Counted from the stretch's first letter, positions 47,895 to 61,110 are shown. The stretch: DNA of 64,000 nucleotides from Sesamum alatum (GCA_034509735.1 JACGWO010000011.1:25404979-25468978), one strand, 5' to 3'. Notes: generated from the letters alone by a model not told the origin. Numbers and translations are program-made.

Positions 47895-48318
47895 GGGTAA
47901 ATTACAACCATCTTTCCTGAAATTTGGTGTAATTATAAATATCACATTATTGTTTGAAAATTATAAATACCCCTATGAGGTTTGTATTTTCAACCAAAGG
48001 CTTGAAATTGACCATTTTGCCTTTGAATTTTTGGTTAAAATTGTAAAAAAATCAATCGAGTCAAATTATATAATTGCTCCTGTGTGTAAAAAACTTAAGA
48101 AATCTCTCTCTGCGTATTGTAGTCCAAAAAAATTCAAAAAATTTTAAAAATAATTCAGTTTGCATAAGGGCATTTTTGTCAATTCACCCATAAAATGGAT
48201 AGAAATGGTTTATTTGTTAGACAGTTACAAACCTCAGATGGGTATTTGTAATTTTTCAAACAACGAAATGGTACTTGTAATTATGCCAAACTTCAGGGGA
48301 AATAGCTATAATTTATCC
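47895..48318. mobile_element. Mutator-like MITE with exact 9-bp TSD (family reference copy)
   Basis: The 424-bp element starts GGGTAAATTACAACC; read inward from its right end it is GGATAAATTATAGC. Both ends carry cctgaa-tttgg about 20 bases in. It is flanked by exact TAATTATTT (47,886-47,894 and 48,319-48,327). It has no coding capacity. Confidence 0.9.
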
Positions 48319-48554
48319 TAATTATTTTATAGAATTATTTTAAAAAATACTTCAAACAAAATAAATAAATCATACATATTTTTCTTCGAAATAAAATAGT
48401 CGAATCTATATATTAATGCAACTCAGTCAAATTCTGCCGACTGCCAATTCCAACACATTTAATTTTTGCACAACTAAAATGAGTCTTATTTTCATAGTTT
48501 CATAAAATATTTCTTAATTAAACGACGCGAAAAATAATACTTTTATAAGTACGA

Positions 48555-49758
48555 TGAATTTTACTTAAATATATGAGGTAATTAAAAGCGAAAGTCAACA
48601 TACGTACTAATAAAATTCAAGCTTGTTAGAATAAGATCTCTAAGTTGGTGGGAATTAAATTTTGGGTTATATATATGGTCAAATGATTCGTCATTTAAAA
48701 ATTTACATTTTGACTTGCTTTTAGGTAGGAAGTATTTTAAAATTTTAAATAAATTAAACATGTCCTATAGATTGTAACAAATGATGGATGGCCAAGTGCA
48801 GAGATTGTTCAAATTTTTAAATTTAATTAACTCGTGACTCGATCCCAAACTCATCTCGTCCCAGTTCAAGCCCATCCCGTCTCCGGATCTAGCATATCTA
48901 ATTTGTATAACTCATTTTTTTTAATTAGTTACTATTTTTACTTAAATATTGATTCGGGTCGAGATACTCGACCTCAAGTGTTAGTGCAAGGTCACTTCGA
49001 AATCCTTAGAAGATCTTGATCCAGCAGCTCGTTCCAAATAATTAGGTCCCTAAGAAGAGAGCAAACGTGATAGCCGGGATGGTCCCCGGCGAAAATCCTC
49101 CGATGCTTAAATCAGATAGTGTTCGAGACAGAGGAAATCGATTATGAGTAGTTGTAGCTGTAATAAATGCACATACCTGTAATAAATGGGAATGTCGTCT
49201 ATTTATAAGGCCATGTGTACGGATTTATCCGGTCCATGTGACAAGATCTTGGCAATTTTCCACTAACAACAATCGAAGGCGGCTGGTGGAATCCACGTGT
49301 CCGAGTCGATGGTCCCCCGGTCGGGTTCAAAGGCACCCCACTGATTGGAAAAATTCGCGGATCCTGATGATTTTAAATATAATTTTGACCTCTTTCAAGG
49401 ACATTTTCGGAATAGGAGGGATAGCCCCATCATTAAATATATGAGGTTAATTGAAAGCTAAAAGTCAACATGCGTATGATAAAATTCAAGCTTGTTAGAA
49501 TAAGATCTCTAAGTTTGCTGGAAATTAAATTTTAGGTTATATATATGGTCAAATAATTCCGTCAGTTTAAAATTTCATTTTGACTTGCTTTTAGGTAGGA
49601 AATATTTTTAAAATTTTAAAATAAATTAAACATGTCCTATAGATTGTAACAAATGATGAATGCCCAAGTGTAGAGATTATTCAATTTTTTAAACTTAATC
49701 AACTCGTGACTCGATTTCCAAACTCATCTCGTCCAATTCAAATCCATTCCGACTCGTA
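48555..49758. repeat. 330-bp direct duplication around an LTR-like segment
   Basis: Copies at 48,555-48,884 and 49,433-49,758 share aaattcaagcttgttagaat, taagatctctaag and catgtcctatagattgtaac, with scattered indels. The 550 bases between differ in texture (more GC, ccggtccatgtgac, tccgatgctta). Confidence 0.9.
48995..49431. mobile_element. Possible solo LTR or TRIM-like segment
   Basis: GC-richer than its surroundings. It shares ctccgatgcttaa followed by tcag with a segment near 61,750; text of this kind is frequent in plant LTRs. It has no coding frame and no proven ends, so the type is a guess. Confidence 0.3.
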
Positions 49759-51540
49759 TATATAGCAGATTAACTCGTATAACTCATTTTTTTCAATTAA
49801 TTATTATATATATTAAGAAAATAATATAAAGTTCTTTACATAAGTTTTAAGAAAGATATAAATAGAAGTGTGTGTATAAATAAACTAAATATATTGACGA
49901 ACTATCATTTAGGTTGAGTTTCAGATATATAATTCGTACAAGAGTTCAAGACCCACCCCGAATACCCGACGATTGATCCGTAAAATTAAAATTTATTGCT
50001 AACAAACTCAAACTGGAGCCATAAATTAAACATCTAGCTCTGCGCACCCCATTTACCATCCTTGAATTTGAACAATATTCTTCAATATATTGCAAAACAA
50101 ATTGGAATAGGACATGGCATTGTCATTGGAAGTTGGAAACTTTTTACTCAATTATATATACTTGCAACTTAAATAAGTTTATCAATTACTTTTTTTCAAC
50201 AAATGGGAATACTTTGTATGATGAATGACGCCTAACTTAATTAGTGAAATTGAAACTCCATAATAGAAGTTATAAGTTCGATCCCGATCAATGTGCGTAT
50301 TTGTCTAACTGCTAGAGTAGCCTGCTTGTTGTTGGTTAGTATATATTTGATATTAGTAATGTAATCGTAATCGACTAAGGGTCATGTGTCTACAATACTG
50401 TATTATTTGCCTATTAGCCATATTATAGTAGATTCATACTGTCTGCTATATTAGCCTATACAATTTGGTGATTACTCATGAGTATATTTACTTGCATCGT
50501 TATATAACATAGGATAATAATCTGCGCCTGCCAACAAAAATTTTGGTATAACACATTTATAATATGTACATATATATTGATCCACTTAATTCCGGTCCGG
50601 GGATTGTGCCTGACAATTACATTTTGGCCCATAAATTTAAACACTATCACATCGTTCTGTTGTATAATAAATGCTAAAACCAACTTTGTTAAGCAAAAAA
50701 ACCTGTTGTAAATTTGAGGAACATTTAAACTCTTACATTCACAATGACATTATGCATAATCCTGTGAAATTAAATTTGAAGTATGCAAAAAATCTCATTG
50801 AACCGCGCGCTCATCTACCACATTGCCTCTTCAATTAATGATGGCTACCTCAGCAACCAAGAATCCCACTTTGGTATTAATCCAACTCATCAAAGCCGTT
50901 CACCTGGCTGCTGAAGGAGGAGTGTGCGGAGGCACAACAACGATACGGAGTAAATTCGGGTGCAGTCCTATAATCTAAAACACGCAATTAAGACCGTATA
51001 TGAAATTTATTAGTGACAAGGGAGGAGAAAGGCGGAGTGTACAACAAAAACCTACCGTCGCGGGTGGGAATGGAATGGAGAAGGATGGTTGCGGTTTCCT
51101 TGACAGTGATATAAGAGGCTAATATAGAAGCTCACGCAAGAAAACAATAAATGTCACATACCAAATTTCAGAACATTAATTGTAGACGTTAGTGCAATTC
51201 TCTTCAAATTGAGGGACAAACTAGATTTCATACACGCTTCGTGTGTGGGCAATCTCGGGTAGCGAAAGTTGAGTGGAAAATGTTTGAGCCACTCAAACTA
51301 TATAATATGGGAACCTTGCAAATTGAATTGTTGTTAGGGCGAAAGAGTAGGCCGAATAGCGGGCTTTGGTAAATAGTAAGGATTTTGTCTCTTTAAGTAA
51401 ACAATTGTAACACCCATTACGCAGATACTGAAGGCTAATAGGGGACGATAAACACAATCTATAAAAACAATTACTTTGTAATGATCCATATTAGTCCACG
51501 TTCAGCAAGAAATTGTTAAACTACACAGCCCATTAGTAAG
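49759..51540. other. Spacer with a possible small ORF
   Basis: Mostly AT-rich. The part 50,820-51,130 has more balanced composition and contains the short ORF at 50,838. No RNA gene or repeat was identified with confidence. Confidence 0.5.
50838..50978 (+). CDS. Hypothetical 46-residue ORF
   Basis: ATG to TAA in one frame encodes MMATSATKNPTLVLIQLIKA followed by a Gly/Thr-rich part (GGVCGGTTTIRSK) and CSPII. I do not recognise it. Its composition looks more coding-like than the flanks, but it is short, has no visible splice partner and may be chance. Confidence 0.2.
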   Translation: MMATSATKNPTLVLIQLIKAVHLAAEGGVCGGTTTIRSKFGCSPII

Positions 51541-51541
51541 A

Positions 51542-52879
51542 TTTGAAAGCCCAATAATGAATGTTACCCAAGCAAACAACAAAATACTATGGTTTTTGAT
51601 CAAAATTAGACTAAAGCCCATCACAATCATATTGTGAGCGAACTTAGGAGTGTTTGAATATACTAAAATCACAGTACTTTTGAGCTTTTATTGAAAAGAA
51701 ATTATTTTAGAGTGTTTACAACTTATATTTTATGGGCTCTGAAGAAATAATTAATAACAAAAGTTGAGGTGTAGATACTATCTACATTGCTTCTGTGATA
51801 GTCCCAAGTTCATATTATTTCGCATTTGTTTCAAATTTCACTTATTTTTTTTCCTAAGTTTAATTAGCCTGCTCTGAAAAACCATATAATTTGACAAACA
51901 GTCCCTTACTATTAAATGTCTTGACAAAGGCTTGTGAGAATGAAGATGGCTTCATATTCTCACTTAAGCCATTTCAAGAGTGGATTCTTCTTGAATGGCC
52001 CATTCCGTAGGAGAAGCTATGGCCCAATTTTGTAATTTCCTCTGCCAAATAAAGATTTTGCTTAATGGCCCTATTTTTTTGTTGCATTAGCAACACTTGC
52101 CAAGCCAGCACCATATAAAAATGCACGTGCGAGAATAACTAGATATTGTGATATATTTAAATTTTAAAATACTATATTATTTAATAATTCATTTAGCCAT
52201 ACAATATGAATAATAGAACCAAAATAAATATGTACATAGTTTTACTTAATAGTAATATTGAGGTAAAATACATATAATATTTTTAACTAACATGATATTA
52301 TAAATTTTATAAAAACAAGTAAAAATTTATATATATATATTTTTATATTTTGAAACACGTAATTTAAATATTTATATATTGATATATATTTAATATATTT
52401 AAATATATATAATATTGTGACTCTGAGTTTTGGTAACCATAATTTTTGTATTAAAGGTATTTAGCATATAAAAAATATATATATTCCAATAGTTGGGAAT
52501 AGCTAAATCATAATGTAAGTGAGAGGAATGTTTTAAACCATCTTGTGTGAACGGCATCCTAAAGTTTAAGCGTGTTCATAGAGCTAAATTTATACCAAAC
52601 ATGTATCTGTTGGATATGAGTTTAGTAAAGTTCCTTTTATTCCTAATTTATTCCTGCAACCAATCATGCCCTAAAGAATTATAACTAGGAACTAACCGGT
52701 GTTCTCAGATTGAGCTCGTGTGTGTCGGTGCAACGAGAATTCAGCTTGACAACGGTAAGACAGAAAGTCGAAAATAGGTTCGTAAATATCTCACCTAAAT
52801 AAATTGGATCAAATTAAAAAAATTATGGTGAAACATAATATTTCCCTATAAATATAAGTTAAATATTTTCTTTTTTTTT
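51542..52879. repeat. Left copy of a 1.33-kb sequence repeated across the gap
   Basis: This stretch corresponds base by base to 53,380-about 54,712 except for very many 1-2 base indels. It is AT-rich and non-coding. See the right copy and the finding on the gap. Confidence 0.9.
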
Positions 52880-53379
52880 NNNNNNNNNNNNNNNNNNNNN
52901 NNNNNNNNNNNNNNNNNNNNNNNNNNNNNNNNNNNNNNNNNNNNNNNNNNNNNNNNNNNNNNNNNNNNNNNNNNNNNNNNNNNNNNNNNNNNNNNNNNNN
53001 NNNNNNNNNNNNNNNNNNNNNNNNNNNNNNNNNNNNNNNNNNNNNNNNNNNNNNNNNNNNNNNNNNNNNNNNNNNNNNNNNNNNNNNNNNNNNNNNNNNN
53101 NNNNNNNNNNNNNNNNNNNNNNNNNNNNNNNNNNNNNNNNNNNNNNNNNNNNNNNNNNNNNNNNNNNNNNNNNNNNNNNNNNNNNNNNNNNNNNNNNNNN
53201 NNNNNNNNNNNNNNNNNNNNNNNNNNNNNNNNNNNNNNNNNNNNNNNNNNNNNNNNNNNNNNNNNNNNNNNNNNNNNNNNNNNNNNNNNNNNNNNNNNNN
53301 NNNNNNNNNNNNNNNNNNNNNNNNNNNNNNNNNNNNNNNNNNNNNNNNNNNNNNNNNNNNNNNNNNNNNNNNNNNNNNN
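52880..53379. other. Assembly gap of exactly 500 N
   Basis: A run of 500 N, a usual default length for a gap of unknown size. Confidence 1.
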
Positions 53380-54712
53380 TTGAAGCCCAATAATGAATAG
53401 TTAACCCAACCAAACAACAAATACTATGTTTTCTTATCAAAATTAGACTAAAGCCCTCACAATCATATTTCGTGAGGAACTTTAGGGAGTGTTTTGGAAA
53501 TACTAAAATCAAGTACTTTTGAGCTTTTAGTTGAAAGAAATTATTTTAGATGTTACAAAACTTAATATTATGGGCCTCGAAGAAAAATAATAAAACAAAG
53601 TTAGGTGATAGATATTCAATTGCTTCTGGTGATAGTCCAAGTTCATATATATTCGCATTGTTTCAAAATTTCAACTTTTTTTTTTTCCCTTGAGAAGTTT
53701 ATCATTCTGAAAAACCATATAAATTTGACAAACAGTCCCTTCTATTAAATAGTTGACAATGCTTGTGGAATGAAGAATGGCTCATATTCTCACCTTAAGC
53801 CCATTCCCAAAGTTGGATTCTTCTTTGAATGCCCATTTAAGAGAAGCTATGGCCAATTTGTATTTCTCTGCCCAATAAAGATTTTGCTTAATGCTATTTT
53901 TTTTGCAGTTTAGCAACACTTTGCCCAAGCCCAAGCCCATTATAAATCACGTGCGAGAATAACTTAGATATTGTGAATATTTTTAAATTTCTAATAAAAT
54001 ACTTATTATTTATAAATTAGCATACATATCGAATATATAGAACCAATAATAACATATGGTACATATTTTACTTATAGTAAAATATTAAGGTAATACATAA
54101 TAAAATATTTAACTAACATGAATTATTTAATAAAAACAGTAAAATTTATATTATATATTTATATTTTGAAAACACGTATTTAAATATTTAAATTTTGATA
54201 CTCATTATTATTTAATATATTTATAATAAATATAATTTGTGACTATGAGTTTTGTAACCATAATTTTATAAAGGTTATTTATCAATAAAAAAAATATATA
54301 TCCCAATAGTTGGGAATAGCTAAATCATATGTAAGTGAGGGAATGTTAAACCCATTACTTGTTGGAACGGCATCCTAAAAGGAATGCTGATTCATAATGC
54401 TAATTTTATACCAAACACTGTATTTGGAATCAGTTTAGTAAAAATTCCTTTTATTCGCTAATTTATTCCCGCATACCAATCAGCCCTACAGAATATATAA
54501 CTAGGACTCTATAACCGGTGTTCTTCAGATTGAAGCTCCTGTATGTGATCGGTCAACGAGAATCAGGCTGGACACGTAAAAGGACAGAAAGGTTCGGAAA
54601 TAGGTTCGTGAAAATATCTGCACCTAAATATTGGCATCAAATTAAAAAAATACTGTGAAACAAAATATTTTCCACTAATAAAATATAAGTATTAAAAATA
54701 TTATTTTTTTTT
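53380..54712. repeat. Right copy of the 1.33-kb sequence repeated across the gap
   Basis: Begins with ttgaagcccaataatgaat, matching the left copy from about 51,542, and follows it to the T run near 54,710, where the left copy ends at the gap. Differences are mainly single-base indels in runs, the pattern of raw long-read error and not of natural drift. Confidence 0.9.
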
Positions 54713-57700
54713 TTAAGAAAAAAATAGTATTTTCAAAACTTAAGGCTATCAAATGCTGTTAGAACACATTTGTGATATCAGCAAGTGTCCTTGGCGATAT
54801 AACACAAACAAACAAATGTTTTTGTCTCGTACAAGAAAAGAGGATGGTCCCCTTCAAAATACACGTATAGTAATTAGTACACAAATGATCAATCAAAAAT
54901 TGTGGGGCCCTTTAGCATATATACTATGAATTCATATTGCCAAAACAAGAACAAAACAATAATTACACCCCCCTCTTAGCAACCTCCTAGCCAAACTAAG
55001 AACTTTGCAACCGTTACAGGCCTATTAGGTCAGCGAGAAATTCTAATTCAAATCAGATATAATTAAATTGTAAAAATAGTTTGTAGGTATAAGACTATTT
55101 ATGATTATTTATATTGTGTGATTGTTGTTTGTATTTTCTATGTTTGGTTTAGACGTTGATATGTATTGTTTGTTTTGATCAGAAATCCTAAACAATTTTA
55201 TCTTTAAAAACGCACATTGTTAGAGAATGACGTTTTGGTTTGATGTTGCTCAAATTCCTCATTTTCATCTGATTTGTGAAGTGACAGGATTATACCCATC
55301 ATTGTTATTATTACGTTTTTATGCGTGTATATGTTTGATGGCATTCCTGATCTATCAATTTTTGTAAGATATATAGACAAGATATGAAACATAATTACTT
55401 AATATGTGAAGAAAACACATATGAGTTAATTAGAGGTCTCAAATCTCTATGAGTTCAACCGAATGATTATTTAGACTGTATAAGTCACTTTCAAGTAATA
55501 AAGGAATAACCCCCCCACCACACAAGAAATATGACAGCCTTATCATGACCTTATCAATAAATTAAAATTAATAATCTTGATCAATAATAATAAAACTACA
55601 GCTACGTGATGCCATTAGCCATTGTTCAACAGCGAAACAAAAGAACTCGACTATAGCTAAAAACGTCCACAACAATATTTTTGCCACAATTAAAATCATG
55701 AGAAATATTCTTGGTCATACTTACAGTAACATGACAAATAATGTAGTATTATCTTTATGATTAAACCTTAATAATTACAAATTTAGAGGGAATCACCTAA
55801 TTTTCTTTGGGGTATCGTGGCAGTGCATCGGATCTAAACTGATTAGGACTTATAACGATATCGTAAGTAAAATACTGACATCATCAAATTATACTTTTAC
55901 GATTACATATAATTATATATATTTACACAAAAAAAAAAAGACTATATTATATATAATATCTATACTATCTATACTTATAATAATTAAAGAGTGAATTGGT
56001 TTGATCTTCATTATTTTGCATGTCCAATTCACAATATTTACTTAATATATAAATTCCACTTTATTACTTCATCCAGTCCACCCACTCTTGCAAAACCCCC
56101 ACCCACTATCTTCTACTATAAAAACTAAACTTTGATAAATAATTATTTAGATATTAGCCACTTTTTATTTTCTTTCTCTCATTCAAAATTTCTCTTCAAA
56201 ATTATATAATTTTATATCTCAGTCATTTATATTATTGTTTTGTCTTAAGATTTATTTAATCTCTTGAAGACATTCAATATTATATTTATTGCTTATTAAT
56301 TAAATATTTTCATACACACATCAAGTGTGCACTACCTCTAGAAATATTGTGTATGGGTCTACTTCAATAAATGCAGTTTAATATGTACTAGATTTTCAAC
56401 AAGGGTTCGCTCTTTTATGTTCCCTTTTCTTGTGACCTATCTTGTCAAAGATAATTCCTCTCCCCTACTACCACTTTTTCAAGAATGTGGACAAATTATC
56501 ACTTTGCATTATTATTTTATTTAGGCAATAGTCACAATTAAAGTCTAAAGGAACTTAAGAATAAATATAATATTCCCTTTTGGGTTAGTGCCAATCCATG
56601 ATTACACTTGTTTTTTTTTCTTTGTAAATATTAAACTTGATATTAAGAATAGACAACTTATTTTTGTCACATATATAATTTTTTTATTATTTTTATATTT
56701 AAAGTAGATTTTTAAGATTATGACTCGAATTTCAAAAACGTGCCATTATTATTTTATTTTATGTGAAGTTTATCGTATTTATTTCATTTTCTACTATTTT
56801 GACTGTACTGATTTACTTCACTTCTTGTTGAGTTTTATTGATGTAATTTCATATAGTTTCACTTAGAAAAAAAATGGATATTTCAATGCTTTCCCTTAAT
56901 AACCAAAGAATATTAATGAATCAAATTAAGATTCTATGATTAGTAGTAGTATTGAAATTTTTATTTGTATATATATATTATCTTACGTTATCGACAATTT
57001 AAATTATATTATTTCAATTGTTTTTTTTTTTTTTGATAAATAATTTATATAAAGAGATACTCTTTCATCTCAACCCCAAAAACAAAAAAAAAATCATCAG
57101 ACTCAAGCTTTTCAGTTTACGGAAAAAAATTTTGAAATATGATTTTTGTACTATTTTGGAAAATTATTACAGTTCAGAAAAATCCAGAAAAATTCTTTCT
57201 CATATTATTGCATGGAAAAACCTGTGAAGTAATATTCTACGTCGTCAATCAAGATGAAAAGGATTAGGGAAAATGAGTTGATTGACTGGCTTGAGAATTA
57301 AATAGAGTGCCCATAGGCGTGGACAGGGTGCAATGGTCCCACTGAGAATGACTGTGATAAATGAGGTAAATAATCTGGAGATGGAATAAGTGGAGCCCAC
57401 ATGCATGTGATGGTACACAAATTTCTGCAAAAAGCCCAAACTCATATTCCCTGCCCACGACCATTTCTCATCACTCACCCGTTTTGTTTGGGTTCCATGA
57501 CCCTTCCACAGCATTTTGCCATCTCCAATTTTCAGTTGGGACGACTTCTCCAATCGATCCATCGATACCCTTATACATCGATAGACAAAGAGGGTGTTGA
57601 AATACACGCATATAAAAATTATTTTTGTCATGATTTTTTACATTATGAATAAATACAAATATTGCTCGTAAAGAACTACGACCATTTAACAACCACGACT

Positions 57701-58177
57701 AATAATCTTACTATGGCCTTGGTTATTAACTTATTACTTACGAAATTTAATTTAAAATGAATAATTAGTTATAATAATGTTATATTTTTTTTAGTGATTA
57801 ACATGTTATTCGTGAAGAACGACATAACATTAATGCAAAAATACAATTATATTATTATTTTATAATTAACTCAGTGTGTCCACATAAAATCTGGAATTGG
57901 AATTCTTCAAGATATAATTGATGAGTCCTACTCAAGTTTAGAAAACTAAATAAAACGGTATGAGTTCAAATCGAATTTGGTATATAAGTATTTATTTAAT
58001 AACCCATAGCTATGCAGAAATAATATGCCAAATATAGTTTTGCAATTCTTATTTCTCTTATTTTGTAAACTAATATTTACTCCTTTTCTCCCGTCACTCA
58101 TTATTTAAATTTTACCTCCTCATTCCTCGAATTTTAAATTATATTATTTTTGTTTCACTTATGCATAATCTAATATA
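54713..58177. other. AT-rich spacer
   Basis: No gene recognised. 57,240-57,600 is less AT-rich and could be part of a promoter or a non-coding transcript; no supported coding exon. A possible Helitron lies at 55,968-56,341. Confidence 0.5.
55968..56341 (+). mobile_element. Possible small Helitron
   Basis: Starts TCTATACTTATAAT after an A and ends CTAG; a hairpin CACAC-atcaa-GTGTG (56,315-56,329) lies 8 bases before CTAG. The base after CTAG is A and not the usual T, so the call is weak. Confidence 0.35.
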
Positions 58178-58731
58178 AATATAGGAATTGACAATGGGTT
58201 TGGAGCGAGTTTGTCCAAACTCGAAATCCGCCATGCCAAAAAAATTCGGGATCCGTCGGTTTGGACCCAATGACTCGATAGACTTCGGATAATATTTTAA
58301 ATATAAATTTTTTAAAAATAATACTACCATAAACTTTCATAACATGAAAACAATAATGTTGTGAAAACAGATAATATATATATTTTTTAAAATAGATGTA
58401 CCATGCTTTTAGGCATTTAAAATATTTAAAAATTTAGATATATGTTACTTATAACAACATGTAAAAACGTTTATAACTATTTATATTATTATTGAGTTTA
58501 TAAATATATTAAGTTTTATGTATTATATACAAATATAAATAAATATACATATCTTTTTATATGTATAAATAATTTTATATAAATTATGATAAAATATATT
58601 AAAAAAAAAATAAGCAGCGGTGGATCGGGGCAACCTCTAAAACCTAGGACAACCCGCCTTGGGATCCGTTTTAAGACCGAAATCGGAGTGGGTTTGGTCT
58701 ATTCTAGGTCACGAACCCATTGCGATCCCTT
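58178..58731. mobile_element. Possible hAT-like MITE, second family
   Basis: Inverted ends share caatgggtt (ggaattgacaatgggtttgg on the left; gggatcgcaatgggttcgtg inward from the right). The 11-bp text aatctaatata occurs at both flanks (58,167-58,177 and 58,732-58,742). The centre is AT-rich. The flank is simple sequence, so ends are approximate. Confidence 0.45.
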
Positions 58732-59470
58732 AATCTAATATATACAATGTAAAAACACACTTAATTCATATTACAAACTTAATAAATATCTTTACTGTTA
58801 TACATCTTTTAAAAAATTTAAGCACAACATTTGAGTGTATCAACATAGCTGATCCTTGGTTCATTCCATGTCCATAGTATTTTTAAGCAATAAATTATTT
58901 TGCATAGTATATGTTTAGTTGAGAGTTCCACATATTTTTTGGTTCTTATTCTCAAAAGTTTATAGTGTTATGGGATTAATTAGTCATAATAGCAAGAAAA
59001 CCAAAATAGGCGCCGTGAGCCAAAATACCTTTACAGACAAAAGATCCGTGTAATTTTTACTGGGTCGAGTCGCACCCAATCTCAACCAACCATACGACAC
59101 GAAAAACCAGGGTGTTGATTATCTGGAGCTCGAGATCATGCCCACGTAAAACTGTACGGACAATTTGATTTCTTCCAACACGCAACAAATATTTTGGGCC
59201 ATTGTATGTAATTATTATTTCCACACTAACTTACAAGCTTTTCCTTCCAATCTCCGAACTCTCGATCAGTATCGGATGCTTTGCTGGGGACTACCCAGTG
59301 AGTCCAACAAAATTCTTTCACCTCGGGTTCCAAAAACACCTGATCTATTTTGTAGGCGACCTAAACCTCTGAGTCGGATCAGTGCTGTTACATTGAGATT
59401 ATAGGTCATGTATCTTAGAAGACAAATTATCGTCATCATTAATACCAAGACTGAGAAACAATTATTTTAA
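58732..59470. other. Spacer
   Basis: No gene or RNA recognised; part near 59,040-59,350 is more balanced in base content and may be an old transposon fragment. Confidence 0.45.
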
Positions 59471-59920
59471 GAGTAAATTACAATTACCTCTCCTGAGATT
59501 TGACATAATTACAAATACACCCTCATTGTTTGAAAAATTACAAAGACCCTCATCAATGAAAATATAATTTTGTAACCCCTAGACGGGAAGATGTGAAAAG
59601 TACTACTTTATCTTTGCTAAATTTTTTATTTTTAAAAAAAAAATATATAAAAAAAATTTGAGTGAGGTGTGAAATAAATAATCCCATATATAATATTAAT
59701 CCATAAAAAAATATTTTAATTTTTTTAAAAATATATAAATTATAACTTATAACCCAAAATGACATTTTAGGCAGTTCACCACACAAAATTATATAAAAAC
59801 CTAATGAAATGTGCGATTTGTTAAACGAACGTTAAAGTAGAGGTATTTATAATTTTTCAAAAATAATGAGAAAAGTATTATAATATTACAAACTTCAGAA
59901 AAAATAATTATAATTTACCC
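59471..59920. mobile_element. Mutator-like MITE with exact 9-bp TSD
   Basis: The 450-bp element runs from gagtaaattacaattacc to ataattataatttaccc, flanked by exact TTATTTTAA (59,462-59,470 and 59,921-59,929). It is closest in text to the copy at 29,205. Confidence 0.9.
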
Positions 59921-60459
59921 TTATTTTAAACATAAAAAATCCAACTCTTGACTCGACTTCTTAATACACAAATTCGTTTTTTCCGCAACTACCGCCCAAA
60001 TTCCACTAGACTTTGAATCAAATGAGGAATCAAGACCCACATGCATTCTTTGTCTTACAACTGCGGGAGGGGACGTTTGTCTTACCTCATTTCAAACTGT
60101 CTGAAAAAGATAAGTCATCATCAAGAATTCCAAACCCTCACTCCACAGTCCACACTTGGATCCAATTTTCCTCTTTTTAGCATAAGTCCCAACTGAGCAA
60201 AAACCCATCCCCCCATTCCCAATGCTCCAAATTTGACCTTTTTCAAGCGTAGACACTATTAGGGTTTTCAAACATGCCCAAGTATTCAATTTCCAGTTCA
60301 TCAATTAGGGTTATTAGGAAAATTTGACCCCCAAAAAATTCAAAGTGTTCACACTTTATTTGGAAGTTTCGTGCTTGAGAAAAGGACAACTTCTTCTGGT
60401 TGTTTGAAGGACCACGTTCTATTAATGTGTGTTATCTAAGAACAGGTCATGTAAAGTTG

Positions 60460-61110
60460 TGTTTTCCGATTTTCTCTACCAATGTGTTTTAGATGCATGA
60501 CTAGTAATTTATGAGTACCCTTATAAGTGATCTATGATTCTTGGGGTCTGTTTTGCGTTGTGGTGAGACTAGAATTGAAGCCGTCTGACGACGAGTATTT
60601 GCTAAATTATTAGGGTATGCTACTTTTTGTAAGAAGGTTGTGTTTGATATGCCACTAATGTGTTTAAAATTATATCGATGAGTAATTTGTAAGTACCTTA
60701 TAAGCGATCTATGGTTCTTGGGTCCCGTCCCGCATTGTGGTGGGACTAGAGTTGAAGTCGTCTAATGAGTATTGTCTCAATTATTAGGATATGCTACTTC
60801 TTGTAAGAAGGTTGAGTTTTTAATATGCCATTGATGTGTTTAACATTGCATTGATGAGTAATTTATAAGTACCCTTATAAGCGATCTTTGATTCTTGGGG
60901 TTTGTTCTGCGTTGTGGTGGGACCAGAGCTGGAAGTCGTCTGACGAGTCTTGGCTCAATTATTAGGATATGCGACTTCCTGTTAGAAGATTGTGCGTTTG
61001 ATTTTCTCTGTTTGTTTGAGTTTTGCGTAATTTGTAAGTACCAGTGTAATCGTTTATAATTTTCAGGATCTATCTTAACTTGTGATGGTGATCAAAATTG
61101 AAACTATTTG
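60460..61110. repeat. 177-bp tandem array, about 3.5 units
   Basis: Units are marked by the phrase gcgatct-tg-ttcttggg at 60,528, 60,705 and 60,882 (spacing 177), with a diverged partial unit near 61,051. Shared blocks include gagtaatttgtaagtacc, gttgtggtgggac and attaggatatgc. Unit divergence is roughly 10-20 percent by eye. Confidence 0.9.

Noticed and set aside
52809..53512. Two minus-strand frames of about 200 residues across the N run
   Set aside because: They are open only because N cannot form stops; the readable ends show no protein pattern.
57245..57692. Minus-strand frames of 128 and 73 residues
   Set aside because: The residues resemble no family and the frames overlap; composition alone is not enough to call a gene.
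60092..60304. Minus-strand frame of 70 residues
   Set aside because: No family match. The plus strand has ttagggtt boxes and could instead be a promoter or leader, but no gene follows that I can support.
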